Shown here: positions 20,054-29,628 of the stretch, in pieces | How positions within the stretch are numbered: position 1 is the stretch's first letter | Layout: every line of letters begins with the position of its first letter | Assembly (NCBI GenBank): GCA_038496445.1 | Contig: JALMLS010000394.1 | Location: forward strand, 1 to 29,628 | Direction of reading: 5' to 3' | DNA: 29,628 bases | Source: Trichosphaerium sp. ATCC 40318 | Taxonomy: Eukaryota > Discosea > Flabellinia > Trichosidae | Translations under genes and position numbers: made by a program | Notes under the pieces: generated by a model | The model's input: only the letters and a program-made list of their open reading frames with translations | Told to the model about the DNA's origin: nothing | Database searches by the model: none

Positions 20054-20078
20054 AATGCCTTGTTGAGTTTCAGCCCTG
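20054..20078 (-). repeat. terminal inverted repeat, right
   Basis: Reverse complement reads CAGGGCTGAAACTCAAC followed by AAGGCATT; one mismatch in 25 to the left copy. Confidence 0.88.
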
Positions 20079-20578
20079 TCCCTATCGTTGAATGTTGTTA
20101 TATCATTAGGTTTCCAATCGTATGTGATGATCTTGTTGTTTTGGTAGAGAGACGAGTTTGACGCATATTGTGCTGTTAGACTCTTATTATGTTCGTGACA
20201 GAGTTTTGTGTAATTTGTTAAACTTTTTTTAAATACCGGAAGAAATGATTGGTATTTTTTGAAGTCAGGAGATTGTTTTACTGTGTTCATTGATGTGATG
20301 AAATTGAAGATAACGAAGTATTTCCATAGTGATCTCAATAGTTTTCTGATAATTTTTTTGTATTTGACTCTCGATTTTTTGGGAGAAGTTCGAACTGACT
20401 TCCTCGCTACACTGAGTCTGAACGCTCTTGGTGTATTTGCACGATTTACCCTTATTTTTTTTGTTTTTTGTTTTTGTGTTAGGGGAGCTTGCTCCCCAAC
20501 CGGCACGTTAGCCGACGGTTGCAAATCATTTTGGCCATCGACCAACGTACCGGATCTTTTCGACGTTGTCGATGGCAT
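20079..20578 (-). CDS. LINE ORF1 N-terminal fragment, split off by the TIR element
   Basis: ATG at 20578 (MPSTTSKRSG) starts a frame that runs without a stop to the nested element's edge. The first 100 residues are rich in Lys, Arg, Pro and Ser, typical of the nucleic-acid-binding start of LINE gag-like proteins; the rest is helical. The frame continues at 18012 after removal of the insertion and one copy of the 2-bp duplication. As it stands the frame runs about 19 codons into the transposon and ends, so the protein is truncated. The leader from the element's 5' end is about 66 nt. Confidence 0.75.
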
Positions 20579-20644
20579 AGGACTTTATTTACTTTACGTC
20601 GTTGCCCAGGGTGAACTGCGTGGAAGTCGCCGGTGTGTCACCCC

Positions 20645-20672
20645 AAAAAAAAAAAAAAAAAAAAAAAAAAAA
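20645..20672 (+). repeat. A28 homopolymer at the LINE 5' junction
   Basis: Twenty-eight A on the plus strand (T on the element's coding strand). The last five belong to the target duplication. The rest lies between duplication and element 5' end, not at the 3' end where a poly(A) tail would sit. Confidence 0.9.
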
Positions 20673-20680
20673 TAAGCTGT
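20668..20680. repeat. LINE target-site duplication, right copy
   Basis: AAAAATAAGCTGT, identical to 10745-10757. Sequence from 20681 onwards is therefore the native upstream DNA of the F-box gene at 10056-10730. Confidence 0.85.
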
Positions 20681-20907
20681 CTAGACTAAAATTGACTTAA
20701 ATACATCTCCTCAGTCGCTTTCCTACGTATAATACAACAGGTTGCTTACAAATTTTGAGGTGAATAAAAGGTTGCAAAGAACACATGCTTCACGCAACAA
20801 TATATTGAACACGTGTCATGCTATCGATTATGTATGTGTAACATGTTAGAAGTCAATTGAATTATATTCACCTACAACCCAAATTGCTGAGTTGACTTCT
20901 TTTTGTT
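20681..20907. promoter_or_regulatory. native upstream region of the displaced F-box gene
   Basis: This 227-bp stretch follows the lipase stop and would have run directly into the F-box 5' leader before the LINE arrived. It holds a CACGTG palindrome at 20810-20815. No gene is seen. Confidence 0.4.
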
Positions 20908-22919
20908 TTACACGACAAGAGTTGTTGCAATAAGTGCCTGAAGTGCTAAATATTTACTCTTATACTTGAGACACTGAGGTCGAGGACCATGATGGTTGAC
21001 TCCCTTTTGTGATCGATAACGTTAGAGATTACTTTATTAGACATACTACTTACCTTTAAATAAACAACTTTCGCATTGGGTACAATAGCGTCTTTACAAA
21101 GAACTTGAGAGCAAATGTAAGGGATAACGATTTCTAGAATCACGTGGTCAAGTACCTAATCCATCGTTCTCTTGTTTGTATCTATTCCTTAAGTACTTGT
21201 AAGAGGAACTAAATTGCTTGTCTGGGCATCCAGCGGCTGTTGTTACAAAAGACAAAACTGGCACCTTTATAGCAGCATTAGAGTGTTGATTAAAATACAA
21301 ACGTACATTGTCAGGGAATGGATGTTCTTTAATAAATAGTTTTCTAAAGAAATATTTAGCAGCCGTCTCTGTGTTCTGTTATTTACGTACCTGTCCGTGA
21401 TGGATAACTGTTTCATAGCAATTGGATCACATTTCATCACTCTCTTTAGCATAACCTATAGACTAATGGGATTCTAGAATAGTGCTCAGTTACATACATT
21501 TACTATTGCTGTTGATGCTCTTCTTTTGTGTACTGATTCTGCCTTTATTTCATTAAATGTTAGTATTAGAACAAGTACAGAAACGTACCATATGAGAGCC
21601 ATGATAAGGCGTTGATAACGTTATAACACCTCTTATTAATTTGTGTATATCAGGAAATAACGCAACAGCAGCAGTAATGTCAATACCACCTGAAGTTTCG
21701 TTTAGGTTTAAAATTAACAAAAAAAGGAGTACCTTTGCTGTGTCCAACAAGGAGCGTCTTCTTTTGTTTCTCTTTAAACAAAGATTTAATAAACGTAGCA
21801 ATAATAGCTGCGTTAACTTCTACTTGTCCATCTGGAAGTACATCTATGATACACGCATGTGGACATCCGTCTTTCATTAATTGTTCCATTCGTTTTAATG
21901 TATTCTAACTCGAATGTTAGTTCTCGTTCTCCGAAGCTATTTGAACAGTTACATTCTTATTTCCAGCTCCTGGTAATTTTCCACTGAATAAACCTGGAAC
22001 ATAGCATATTATAGTATCAGATACACCTTCAATACTTCGAAAAAGATTATTCTCTTCGTCTTTCTCAAAAAGATTCAAATACTCTTCGAAGATAACTGTC
22101 ATATCATTATCAAACGCTAACTCTATTGTTTTTGGCTCAGAAGAGAATACTATATTGAAAAAAGCAATATTAAGTTTAACCCACGAGTGAAGTACACGTA
22201 CATAGTTTGTTTCCGCTTGCATTGTAAGAGTCTGTTTCAAAAGTGAAGCTCAATAACACTTGTATCGATACTTGCTTCCCAAAGTCTCCGCAAATTGTGA
22301 AAGGAAACCATACTTGTTCTTTTTCAATCATCTACAAATACGCACTGTGAGAGACTCAATTTTTTGAAGAGAGCAAAAAAAAAAACTGGTTCTGTGAATA
22401 CAGCGCAATGTGTCAAGTGTCACCTTGCAATCCTCAACTGAAATGATCATTTTTCCAACATGTAAAGCCTCTGTTGCATCAAACAATAGAATATATAGGT
22501 CTAGCTGTAAACTGTCATGATCGTCATACATCTGAAATTGATGAACAGAATTCCATCTAATACACGTGAATATCAGTGCGAAAAAAGTTTTCGGTACATT
22601 GGGACTTTTGTGGGTTTGGAAATGTGTGTAGATAATTGTTTGCGCCCTGTTTTGGTGGTATATGCCAATTCTATGTATGTTTGAGGTAGTTCTACGTATA
22701 TTATTAGCGTTCATTAAAATACCATCATATTACGTCATAAATCGTATTAGAGGTCATAGTACGCTTACTTTTGTTCTTTGTGTGATTAAAAAGCTCGTCA
22801 GTTAGTTTATTCGTCCGAAGCACTTGCATTTAGACGTGAGAAGCTGAAGTCATTACTTACGTACCTTTGAGAGATACTCTAGTGCTTTTTCGTTCTTTCT
22901 CTGTAATAGAATCATCCAT
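20908..22919 (-). CDS. alpha/beta-hydrolase lipase with C2-like N-terminal part
   Basis: The start is ATG at 22919 (MDDSITEKERK). N-terminal exons are provisional. Middle exons read LQLDLYILLFDATEALHVGK and MIEKEQVWFPFTICGDFGKQ, with the beta-strand rhythm of a C2 domain, which binds membranes. The catalytic part follows: YVPGLFSGKLPG (oxyanion strand), KKTLLVGHSKGGID (nucleophile serine elbow, GHSKG), GVITLSTPYHGSHM, QENDGLV (acid), and YLKGVNHHGP (histidine). This is the triad order of lipases and serine esterases of the PGAP1/DUF676 kind. The NDGLV exon joins across a 51-nt intron ending ctcaag; ordinary TAG sites there break the frame. The stop is at 20908-20910. The role is probably lipid or acyl-ester hydrolysis at a membrane; the substrate is unknown. 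Confidence 0.75.
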
Positions 22920-23099
22920 GCGGCATACGCTTGCGTTATTTAATGTACAACCTGTATTTTACGGAAACTACAAAAACGTTACTAAGTTAGCGAGTTTTAC
23001 AACGTTAAGCGATTCTCAGTGACGCAATTAAAGCAACAATTAGTAATGCACAGCTACTAAGAAGTAGGCTACTAACTATTTAACCGGTTAAATAATTTA

Positions 23100-25407
23100 A
23101 TGACCACTCCGCCACCTACAAAGAAGCGCAAACGCTCTAGAAATGTTGCTTGTAACATATGCAGAACGCGGCACGAGAAATGTGACGGAAGTAAGTGCAC
23201 ATTATGATTTTATTATTTTTCCGGACAACAACGCCTGATTCCTATTAGACAAGCCATGTGGATACTGTGTACGGACTAAAAACGATTGTGTATACCCAGC
23301 GCCAAAAAAACGCGGTCCAAAGCCAGGTATGCAACTGATTAGTACTTTTTGAATATCCTCACTGGTCGCTAAGGTTATAGAAAGGCGTACGCCGAAAAAA
23401 TAGCTGAATTAGAAAAACTGGTAGCAGAGCAAAAACAACAAATATACACCCTCACAACCGCACAAAATCTACGATCTATAACCCCAGCTTATCCACCAGT
23501 ATTGTCACTATCGTCAACACGCACTGATGTAGGATTGGTTCGTGTTTTAAAACGCCCACGTGGCTTTTTCCAAAAAAAACCAAAGTTACTTTTACTGATT
23601 TCAGTTCATAGCTCAATCTGAGTGTGGTTAAAAGATATGCTCAGCAATTCCATACAGCGCCTCTAGCTGCGTTCTTGCCAACAAAAATGTTATGTGTACC
23701 AGACACATCAAACAACCAACGCAAGGATATGGAAATATCTTAGTATTAATGAAGTTTTAGTTACTCCCGAGTTATTCCAAATGTATGGTCTTGCAGCGTT
23801 TGGTGCACAGATAGAAGGGAAACAAGCACACTATGAACAGTTATTAGACATGTCTCGTAGCTCAAGTTGCCACCTGAGCACCACTCTCAGCGGCAATACC
23901 GTAGGTAAACAACAGCGTTTAAATTATCTTAACTTTTTTTTTTTGCACAGCTGGTAATGTCATTTTGAGCACATTGTTATTCTTCAAAGCAGACTTTAGA
24001 AGTTCTAAACATTATTCCGAACTAGCCATGAAACAATCATCTGATCTCATAGGGTTAGGACCTGGTACTACAATGCTCTTATCACAGTTTGCGAGTACTT
24101 TCGGCTCATTTTTTATTTCAGATTCACTAGATGCTAGACTTCTTCATGCTCAAGTAAAAATGCATCGTGTTAAATTTGAAACCCCTGATGAAGCTATAAA
24201 AGTATTAAGAAGCCTGGTTTGCGAGTTATTAGAAAATGCCAGTACAAGCGGCCAGTTTAGACAAATCTTCATTTTTTCTTTGCTTCATCAAGTCCAACTT
24301 GTTGTACGTCATTTTTATTATACTCTCTAGAATTCATAATCACGTTTAGTGCGATGAAACATTTGAGAAAGATGAGTGCCTAGACATGGTATCACGACAG
24401 ACATGCTTGGTACATCATGTTGGTATTCAACCTTCTGACTTTATTGTTTTGTTTAGATGGCTGTTGACAGAGCACAACAAATCATTCAGGAGATGTCAAA
24501 AGAAGATCCTTTTAATATTAACTTGGTTCGCATACTACGGCCATTATCGAGAGGTGTTAGAGCTACTTTATCATTGGCATGTGGAAATCCAAACAAAGCA
24601 ATTAAGGTAAGTTTATCAACGATTACACATCAGAGTTTTATCTCATTTTTTTCAATTAGACAGCAGAAGCGCTATTAGAACAATTATTAACAGATGGAGC
24701 GCCAGCTTTTATGAGTCCCATAATAATTAAAACCTTAATACAAGCACGTCATAGAACATATTTAAGACGTACTTTATTAATTACTTTAGATTTTTGGTAT
24801 TACGGGAAGAAAAGCGCCGTTTCAGAAAACGTTATATTATCTAAAAGAAGCAGCTACAGTGTACGTTTACCTGTCGCAGTCGTTCGTTGTATTTGATACC
24901 GTATCATCCTAAAGCCATAGTAGGTTTCCGCTTGCTAATGCTCTTTTTGAGGTAAGTCAATTTGTTTTTTCTTAAAAGTTTGCTGACTTGTAAAAAGTAC
25001 ATGAACGACAGTTTGGGCGGTGCCATTAGAAGTCAAGACTCAATTAACCCCACTGTTATCGATTGTTCAAATGCTTTCGTTAGAATTGGTTTAGACAAAG
25101 AACATGAGCCTTGTCTTCAGATACGGCATGAGCACTTGACTCTTCCAAGTACCTGAAACCAAAAACTGTGTTTGTAGCTAACTACAGTACAGGTATTATA
25201 GAATATGTGCAATCAAAGCAAGACCGGCTCAATGACTTGAATAAAAACAAACTGACGTTTCCAAGCAGTCCACAAACCTACTCTCCTGACAATACACATG
25301 ATACTTGCGATGAAGAAGACTTTGCTGCTCTTAATATGGACATGGCAATGTCAGATCTTTCTCTTCCAACTGAGACATCTGCGCTATTTGATGTGCGTAC
25401 AAAGTAA
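23100..25407 (+). CDS. Zn2Cys6 (fungal-type binuclear cluster) transcription factor, 571 aa
   Basis: Twelve exons (23100-23190, 23249-23326, 23374-23537, 23612-23688, 23726-23904, 23951-24300, 24350-24388, 24457-24606, 24660-24858, 24915-24951, 25012-25148, 25193-25407) close in phase to 1716 nt. Residues 7-14 are basic (TKKRKRSR). The zinc cluster is C18-x2-C21-x6-C28-x5-C34-x2-C37-x6-C44, split by an intron, and is followed by a linker and a short coiled coil (AEKIAELEKLVAEQKQQIYTL) for dimerisation, as in Gal4-type regulators. The middle is a long helical regulatory domain; the tail is acidic (CDEEDFAALNMDMAMSDL), a plausible activation segment. Ligand and targets are unknown. The gene is divergent from the lipase, with a 180-bp shared promoter. 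Intron 2 must end in ctaag. Confidence 0.85.
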
Positions 25408-25832
25408 TTGTTATGCAGAGTACCTAAAAGCAATATTTAGATGTCTCTGAACACTAGTGATGACTGGGCGTTATAAATTTTGTGGAGGATGTAATAAGGT
25501 AGTTACTAGTTCTTTCCTTATTCTTTAACGGTGTAAATAAAAACCTTGCAGTATTTGAGTGGGTAATTTAGGGATAATTGCGGTTCATCAAATAGAGGCC
25601 TATGTACAGTTCTAGTACCACACGCGTTAAGGTTATAATAGTACAAACATTATTCCTTTTGGAGAAAGCAAAAAAGTCACGTGGCTGTTTTTCTGAATAC
25701 ATTTATTTACCCCGGTCACAAAGTGTTATTTAAAGCAGTATCTAATGTGTTGTTTGTCCTAAAGTACCATAAACTATTTTCGTAAGTATTGAATTTACTT
25801 TCTATTTAAGTTTACTTTACTAACAAACCGCC
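25408..25832. promoter_or_regulatory. intergenic region upstream of the receptor gene
   Basis: This 425-bp stretch holds a CACGTG at 25678-25683. A tiny spliced frame is possible (ATG at 25459, MTGRYKFCGGCNK, intron, early stop), which could be an upstream frame or chance. No other gene is seen. Confidence 0.3.
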
Positions 25833-28800
25833 ATGCGGCAAACAACAGCTCGAAGTGGTATTATTTTATTTACGTGGTTCACGTGTATATTACTATCAAA
25901 AACGCAAGCTGTACAAGGAACCACAGACGAAATCGTAGTTGCGTTAACCGTATCAGCTCAAGCGGAGAATCCTAGAACGGTACTTGTAACGGTTTGGTAG
26001 CGTTGGATGAAAACCGACCAAAGAAACAAAAAAATCTCCACTTCTCTATGTTCCCGTTTTCTTGTATTGTACCAACGGCCTAAGAGCGAAATTTTGGTTC
26101 TCCTCTATCGATAACATGGTTTAATATAATTCTTAGCGTATTTTAAGCAGAGCTCAATTGGAAGGTATCAAATTTTGGGCGGAGTGGGCGACTAATACCT
26201 CAGCAATCACTACAGATAAAAAAGATTATTACAAAGTATTTAAAGTCCGAAAATAAGACAATTTCTCTGACGTTTTGACAGGTAAGGGTTGAATACAAAG
26301 AAGACTTTGGTTCACCAGAAAATGCAACGGAAATATATCATACCTGGGCTACGCAGAACCCAGACTGGTTTTTGATTGGCACGTGATTTGACGAAAAAAA
26401 CGTTTACTTGTTCACTTTTTTGGGTTTTTTTGTTTGAAAGAAAGACACGTTTTCGTCTTCGGGGTCTACTAACGACTACTTATAGGTCCTTATTCATCAG
26501 ATTTAAGCGTACCTGTATCCACGAACCTTACAAATAAATTACTTGTTGGTGTTACGGTTGGTGCCGAAGGTTTTTATCTTGATAAAGAAGCTTCGTTTTC
26601 TGTCACACCAGCAAGCGTTAGGTAGCGAAAAATGACGATTATGACGTGACGTAACAATATTGTTCTAGAGCTTTTACAGTTGCTTTGCGGTTTTATCGTA
26701 CTCATGGTGTGAAGACTGTTTCTAAGATAGTATTCGATACGGGATACAGCAGGTCGGCATGTGGCGATGCGTTTGATCTACAGGTCACTTAATATTCACG
26801 TAATGGTTTCTGACTAGCTCCCTTTAATAGGCTGAGGCGAGTGGTATAAAACCGTATAACTACCACGCTCTTGAAGTAAACACTATAACGCCTGAGGCAC
26901 AAGCAAACTGGACAGCTCTTATTGAGGTACTGTCGTGTGAAAACATCAATAATAACGAACACACGCTATAGAACGTCATTGAACGAAATGCTGATGGATT
27001 AGTTGTTTGTGATACGCCGCCACAAGTTGGGTTTATGTACGTTGACAAAATCTATTAATATCAAAATCACGTGATTATGTTTCAGGTTTATGCTCAAAGA
27101 AATGCAAAAGAAAAACTGGACACCGAAAGTAATAACTACAGCGCCAATGTCAAACGAATGGAATAACGTTGATGCTGAGTTACGAGAATTTATAACCGGC
27201 TCTGGGTTGGTAAGGAAACTATCTTTTGCACTTGATAAAAACCATATTTATCTGAGAGTTTTCTGTTTAGGTCAGCAGAAACTCACGTCAAACAGATGCG
27301 TTTTTTGGAAGTACAAACGACTTTTACAAAGCGTTTGAGAACTATGTTGGTAATGATTCCCTTTCTAATGATATGGCTGGTTTAGCCACAGCTGCAGGTT
27401 TACTTTTACAAGAGTCTATAAATGCAAGTGTTCGTATAACGTAGTCGCCATAAATGACATTTCACGTAGAAAGCAAACTCGTTAGATCAAATAAAGGTAG
27501 CGAACGAAATGAAAAGGATTAATTTAGATACTTTCCTAGGCAAGGTACGACTTTTACGTCCAAAACACAATTACATAATAGGCTTACAATCTTTCTTTGT
27601 ATTCCGTCTTACACTCTACTAGCTTTCGTTTAACGTACATAATGAACAAATGCTTGAAGGACCTTTTATTCAATACACAAATACGAGCGACGAAGCAGTT
27701 GGTACACGCCTTTTCATAGAGTGTTATTGCTATCACAATGTACTTACTCTCTATAAGTTGTCGGACCTCTGTTGAATGCATTAGCAACCTTTATTTACCC
27801 AATGCCTACATGGGAAGAGCGTATTTTTGACACGTCCTTTGGTAACTACATTTCCGAGTGGATTATACTCTCCTGTGTGTTGATATGTGTTATAATATCT
27901 TTATCTTTTGGTGCCTTTATTCTATTCAATATTAACACTAAGGTTATCGTTGGTGCATGTAAGAGTTCTCATCATTCTTTTGACTGATCACTAAACTGGT
28001 TTTTTGATGTTAGCTCCTGTCTTTTTGGCTGGCATTATCATTGGCAGTCTAATGATTTATGGAGGTGTTCTTTGCCTAACCCCTGATAATATGACTACTC
28101 TAAGATGTCATCTAAGACTATGGCTTGTATTTGTTGGCACGAGTGTGCTTTTTGGGTAATTACTTAATCCAACTTAACTTACTTTTTGTTGTTCTAACAG
28201 TTTTACAAAGGTGCTTATTTGCGAAGACATGGCGTGTTTATAAGATTCATAAAAGTGCAAAGAAGCTAGAATCTGTATCTATTTCTAATATTCGTGTGGC
28301 ATTGTTCGCTGGAAGCTTTGCTATTGGACAAATTGTATTAGTTTTATCACAATATCTGACTTCTCCGTTAATATTTTTTTTTAGGTTCTCTCCCTTGTCT
28401 ACAGTTTGACACTCGATGAGTCTGAGCTTGTGCAACCAGATCCTTACAGGAGATCTCAAGATTATTACAAATGTGGAGAGAATACAGTAACAGCTGTTGT
28501 TTCACTTGTACAGTCTATCATATTGGTACACCAATTGCTTCACTCGTGTACTTCTTTTTTGACAAACATGTTTTCATAGGTGATATTGCTTCTTGTTGGT
28601 GCTTATTTAGGGTTTCGAGTGCGAGGTGTTAACCTTAAAGTCTTTAATGAATCAAAGGTAATTAAGCCGCATTGATTATCACGTGGGAAAAAGTTAATTT
28701 TCTATGTTTTTACAGGTAATCGGACTCGCAACGTATAATATGACCTTCTTCTTTTTGTTCACACTCATCATCTCAATAACAATTGTCGATGGAAACGCTA

Positions 28801-29224
28801 GAGAAGCAGAGTATATTGTTGTATCTCTATGCATTTTACTTAGTGCAGGTACTAATATATTCTAAAACATGGCTTAAACAAAATTTCTTAAGTCAAGGCG
28901 CGGTACCACTCAACAGACTTGTTGCCTATGCTCTTTCGGCATCTACTTTAAAAAACTTGTTTTTAAACACGTGTTGTTAACGTTTGTGTAGTTGGTGCTG
29001 TCATTTTGTTGTTTTATCAAAAAGTAAGGTTGCTGGGCACAAAGACTCTTTCATCGGATCCAGAAGTACCTTCAATTGACCATCAACTTGCTGATATTAG
29101 TGTACATACTATGGCGACCGCTAAAAGACAAGATGCAGTTCAAAAACTTCGCGATGAAAACAAGAAACTCAGAGAACGTATTCAAGCATTAGAAGCAAAG
29201 AAAAACGTCTCTGCACGAAGCTAA
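25833..29224 (+). CDS. GABA-B-like class C G-protein-coupled receptor, 749 aa
   Basis: Eighteen exons from ATG 25833 to TAA 29222-29224 close exactly to 2250 nt. A signal peptide (IILFTWFTCILLSKTQA) precedes a periplasmic-binding-protein-like ligand domain, residues about 35-400 (LEGIKFWAEWATNTS, WFLIGPYSSDLSVPVS, KIVFDTGYS, ATAAGLLLQESINAS). Seven helices follow: TM1 about 432-454; TM3 ends FGCLFAKTWRVYKI, the GABA-B-type cytoplasmic signature; FNESK and YN before TM6 are further class C marks. The C-terminal 35 residues form a coiled coil (AVQKLRDENKKLRERIQALE), as in GABA-B subunits, for dimerisation. It presumably signals through heterotrimeric G proteins from the plasma membrane; the ligand is unknown and could be an amino acid or other small molecule. 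One intron uses a GC donor (26379), two need AAG acceptors. The first intron is the least certain. Confidence 0.85.
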
Positions 29225-29433
29225 ATAGCAAAAGAGTCCGCACATAAACGCTTTAATTAGACATGTACTTTTAAATGAACCTTCCTTTACTTTTATAGTC
29301 TTGATCAGAGAACGAACAGAAATTATGTAAGGTGTGAAGAGCGAAAGATTTGTGTAACCATTTTGTTTCAAGGCTTCAAAGAAGCGAAGAATAGATGCTT
29401 CTAGTAAAAGTAGCTGCGGTGGTAATAACTTCT

Positions 29434-29598
29434 TTAAAAGATGCTTAACACTTGCTCAGACATAAATACAATAAAGGCAAAGAGAATAGCAATTAACACA
29501 ATACTATACAAAACATTTATTAAAAGTAATAGGTAAGGGTTTGAAATCACGAAAATTCCTTCATTAAGCTGCCAATTGTGAATCTTCGAAATCAAACA
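29434..29598 (-). CDS. last exon of a membrane-protein gene (partial)
   Basis: A frame opens after a ctttcag acceptor (29600) and ends at TAA 29436-29434. It encodes a hydrophilic start (KIHNWQLNEGIF), then a strong hydrophobic helix (LLLLINVLYSIVLIAILFAF) and a short tail (MSEQVLSIF). The C-terminus of a membrane protein is the simplest reading. The rest lies beyond the window. It is convergent with the receptor gene, about 210 bp away. Confidence 0.4.
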   Translation of the reverse strand, partial: CLISKIHNWQLNEGIFVISNPYLLLLINVLYSIVLIAILFAFIVFMSEQVLSIF

Positions 29599-29628
29599 CT
29601 GAAAGCAATCCAGTGCTACTCATTTCAA

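Larger units (their letters stand above)
18013..20078. mobile_element. 2.07-kb non-autonomous TIR DNA transposon nested in the LINE
   Basis: Both ends carry CAGGGCTGAAACTCAAC in inverted orientation, extending to 25 bp with one mismatch (18013-18037, 20054-20078). Inside each end are dense repeats of GGCATT / AATGCC units (about 18030-18345 and 19845-20060). No transposase frame exists. The flanks share only the dinucleotide TC (plus strand), and deleting the element with one copy of it restores the LINE frame. The CAGGG terminus resembles hAT ends, but an 8-bp duplication is absent, so the superfamily is uncertain. The interior is AT-rich, with telomere-like repeats and an exon-like fragment. 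Confidence 0.85.
10758..20667 (-). mobile_element. non-LTR retrotransposon (LINE, I/Tad-like) carrying a nested TIR element
   Basis: The element lies between the two copies of a 13-bp duplication. On the minus strand its 5' end is at about 20644, next to a T-run; its start is GC-richer than its surroundings. It encodes a basic gag-like region, an apurinic-type endonuclease, a reverse transcriptase, RNase H and a Cys/His knuckle. The order EN-RT-RNH is that of the I group of LINEs (I, Tad and relatives). The 3' end lacks poly(A); the last bases before the duplication are AACAAAACAACAACTTACTT. Subtracting the nested 2066-bp element leaves about 7.8 kb. The exact duplication and intact catalytic motifs argue for a fairly recent insertion. 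Confidence 0.9.

Noticed and set aside
18013-20078. Classical hAT element with 8-bp duplication, or an introner
   Set aside because: Flanks share only 2 bp, and no GT/AG splice sites coincide with the element's ends.
21141-25180. Ultra-short introns of 22 nt (lipase, near 21150) and 29 nt (transcription factor, 25149-25177)
   Set aside because: Longer introns of 51 and 44 nt with AAG or CAG acceptors keep phase and give better protein (NDGLV in the lipase), matching the usual intron length.
1-29628. tRNA, rRNA genes and CRISPR-like arrays
   Set aside because: None seen; the regular GGCATT repeats are overlapping, mixed-orientation transposon repeats, not spaced direct repeats.

Overview
This window is nuclear DNA from an AT-rich, gene-dense, intron-rich microbial eukaryote. 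Genes are separated by about 100-500 bp. Introns are mostly 40-70 nt, with gtaagt/gtacg-type donors, CTAAC-like branch sites and an AATAAA signal in one 3' flank. A fungal-type Zn2Cys6 regulator, a Tad/I-like LINE, a GABA-B-like class C receptor and a secreted CBM6 protein together suggest an early-diverging fungus or a close relative. That placement is inference. The standard genetic code fits.

Layout. 1-824: small genes at the left edge (two on the minus strand, one possible gene end on plus). 1359-3348 (+): secreted CBM6-type protein. 3479-4580 (-): signal peptide, ectodomain, one transmembrane helix and a C-terminal RING finger (265 aa, 7 exons). 4896-5887 (-): class I SAM methyltransferase (265 aa, 5 exons). 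6341-6829 (+): intronless 162-aa protein of unknown function. 7097-9406 (+): F-box protein with a ParB/sulfiredoxin-like IDGHHK segment. 9493-9782 (-): uncertain small gene. 10056-10730 (-): F-box protein with an N-myristoylation signal.

10758-20667 is one inserted retroelement: a LINE on the minus strand (gag-like part, endonuclease, reverse transcriptase, RNase H, CCHC-like knuckle), flanked by a 13-bp target-site duplication. It landed 15 bp upstream of the start codon of the myristoylated F-box gene, separating that gene from its native upstream DNA, which now lies beyond 20680. A 2.07-kb terminal-inverted-repeat element (18013-20078) is nested in the LINE reading frame. Conceptual removal of that element with one copy of a 2-bp duplication gives a single uninterrupted frame of 2552 codons. 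The LINE also holds a 47-nt intron-like segment. Spliced, ORF1 would terminate; unspliced, ORF1 would be fused to ORF2.

Right side: 20908-22919 (-) lipase with a C2-like N-terminal part and a Ser-Asp-His triad; 23100-25407 (+) 571-aa, 12-exon Zn2Cys6 transcription factor; 25833-29224 (+) 749-aa, 18-exon GABA-B-like class C GPCR; then the 3' end of a minus-strand membrane-protein gene at the edge.

Two genome-wide style features stand out. CACGTG palindromes are strongly over-represented, above all inside introns, and absent from the transposon insert. AAG 3' splice sites are used repeatedly, and without them several genes appear frameshifted. No tRNA, rRNA or CRISPR array was seen. Gene models were spliced by eye; exon-phase arithmetic closes exactly for the RING, methyltransferase, transcription factor and receptor genes.
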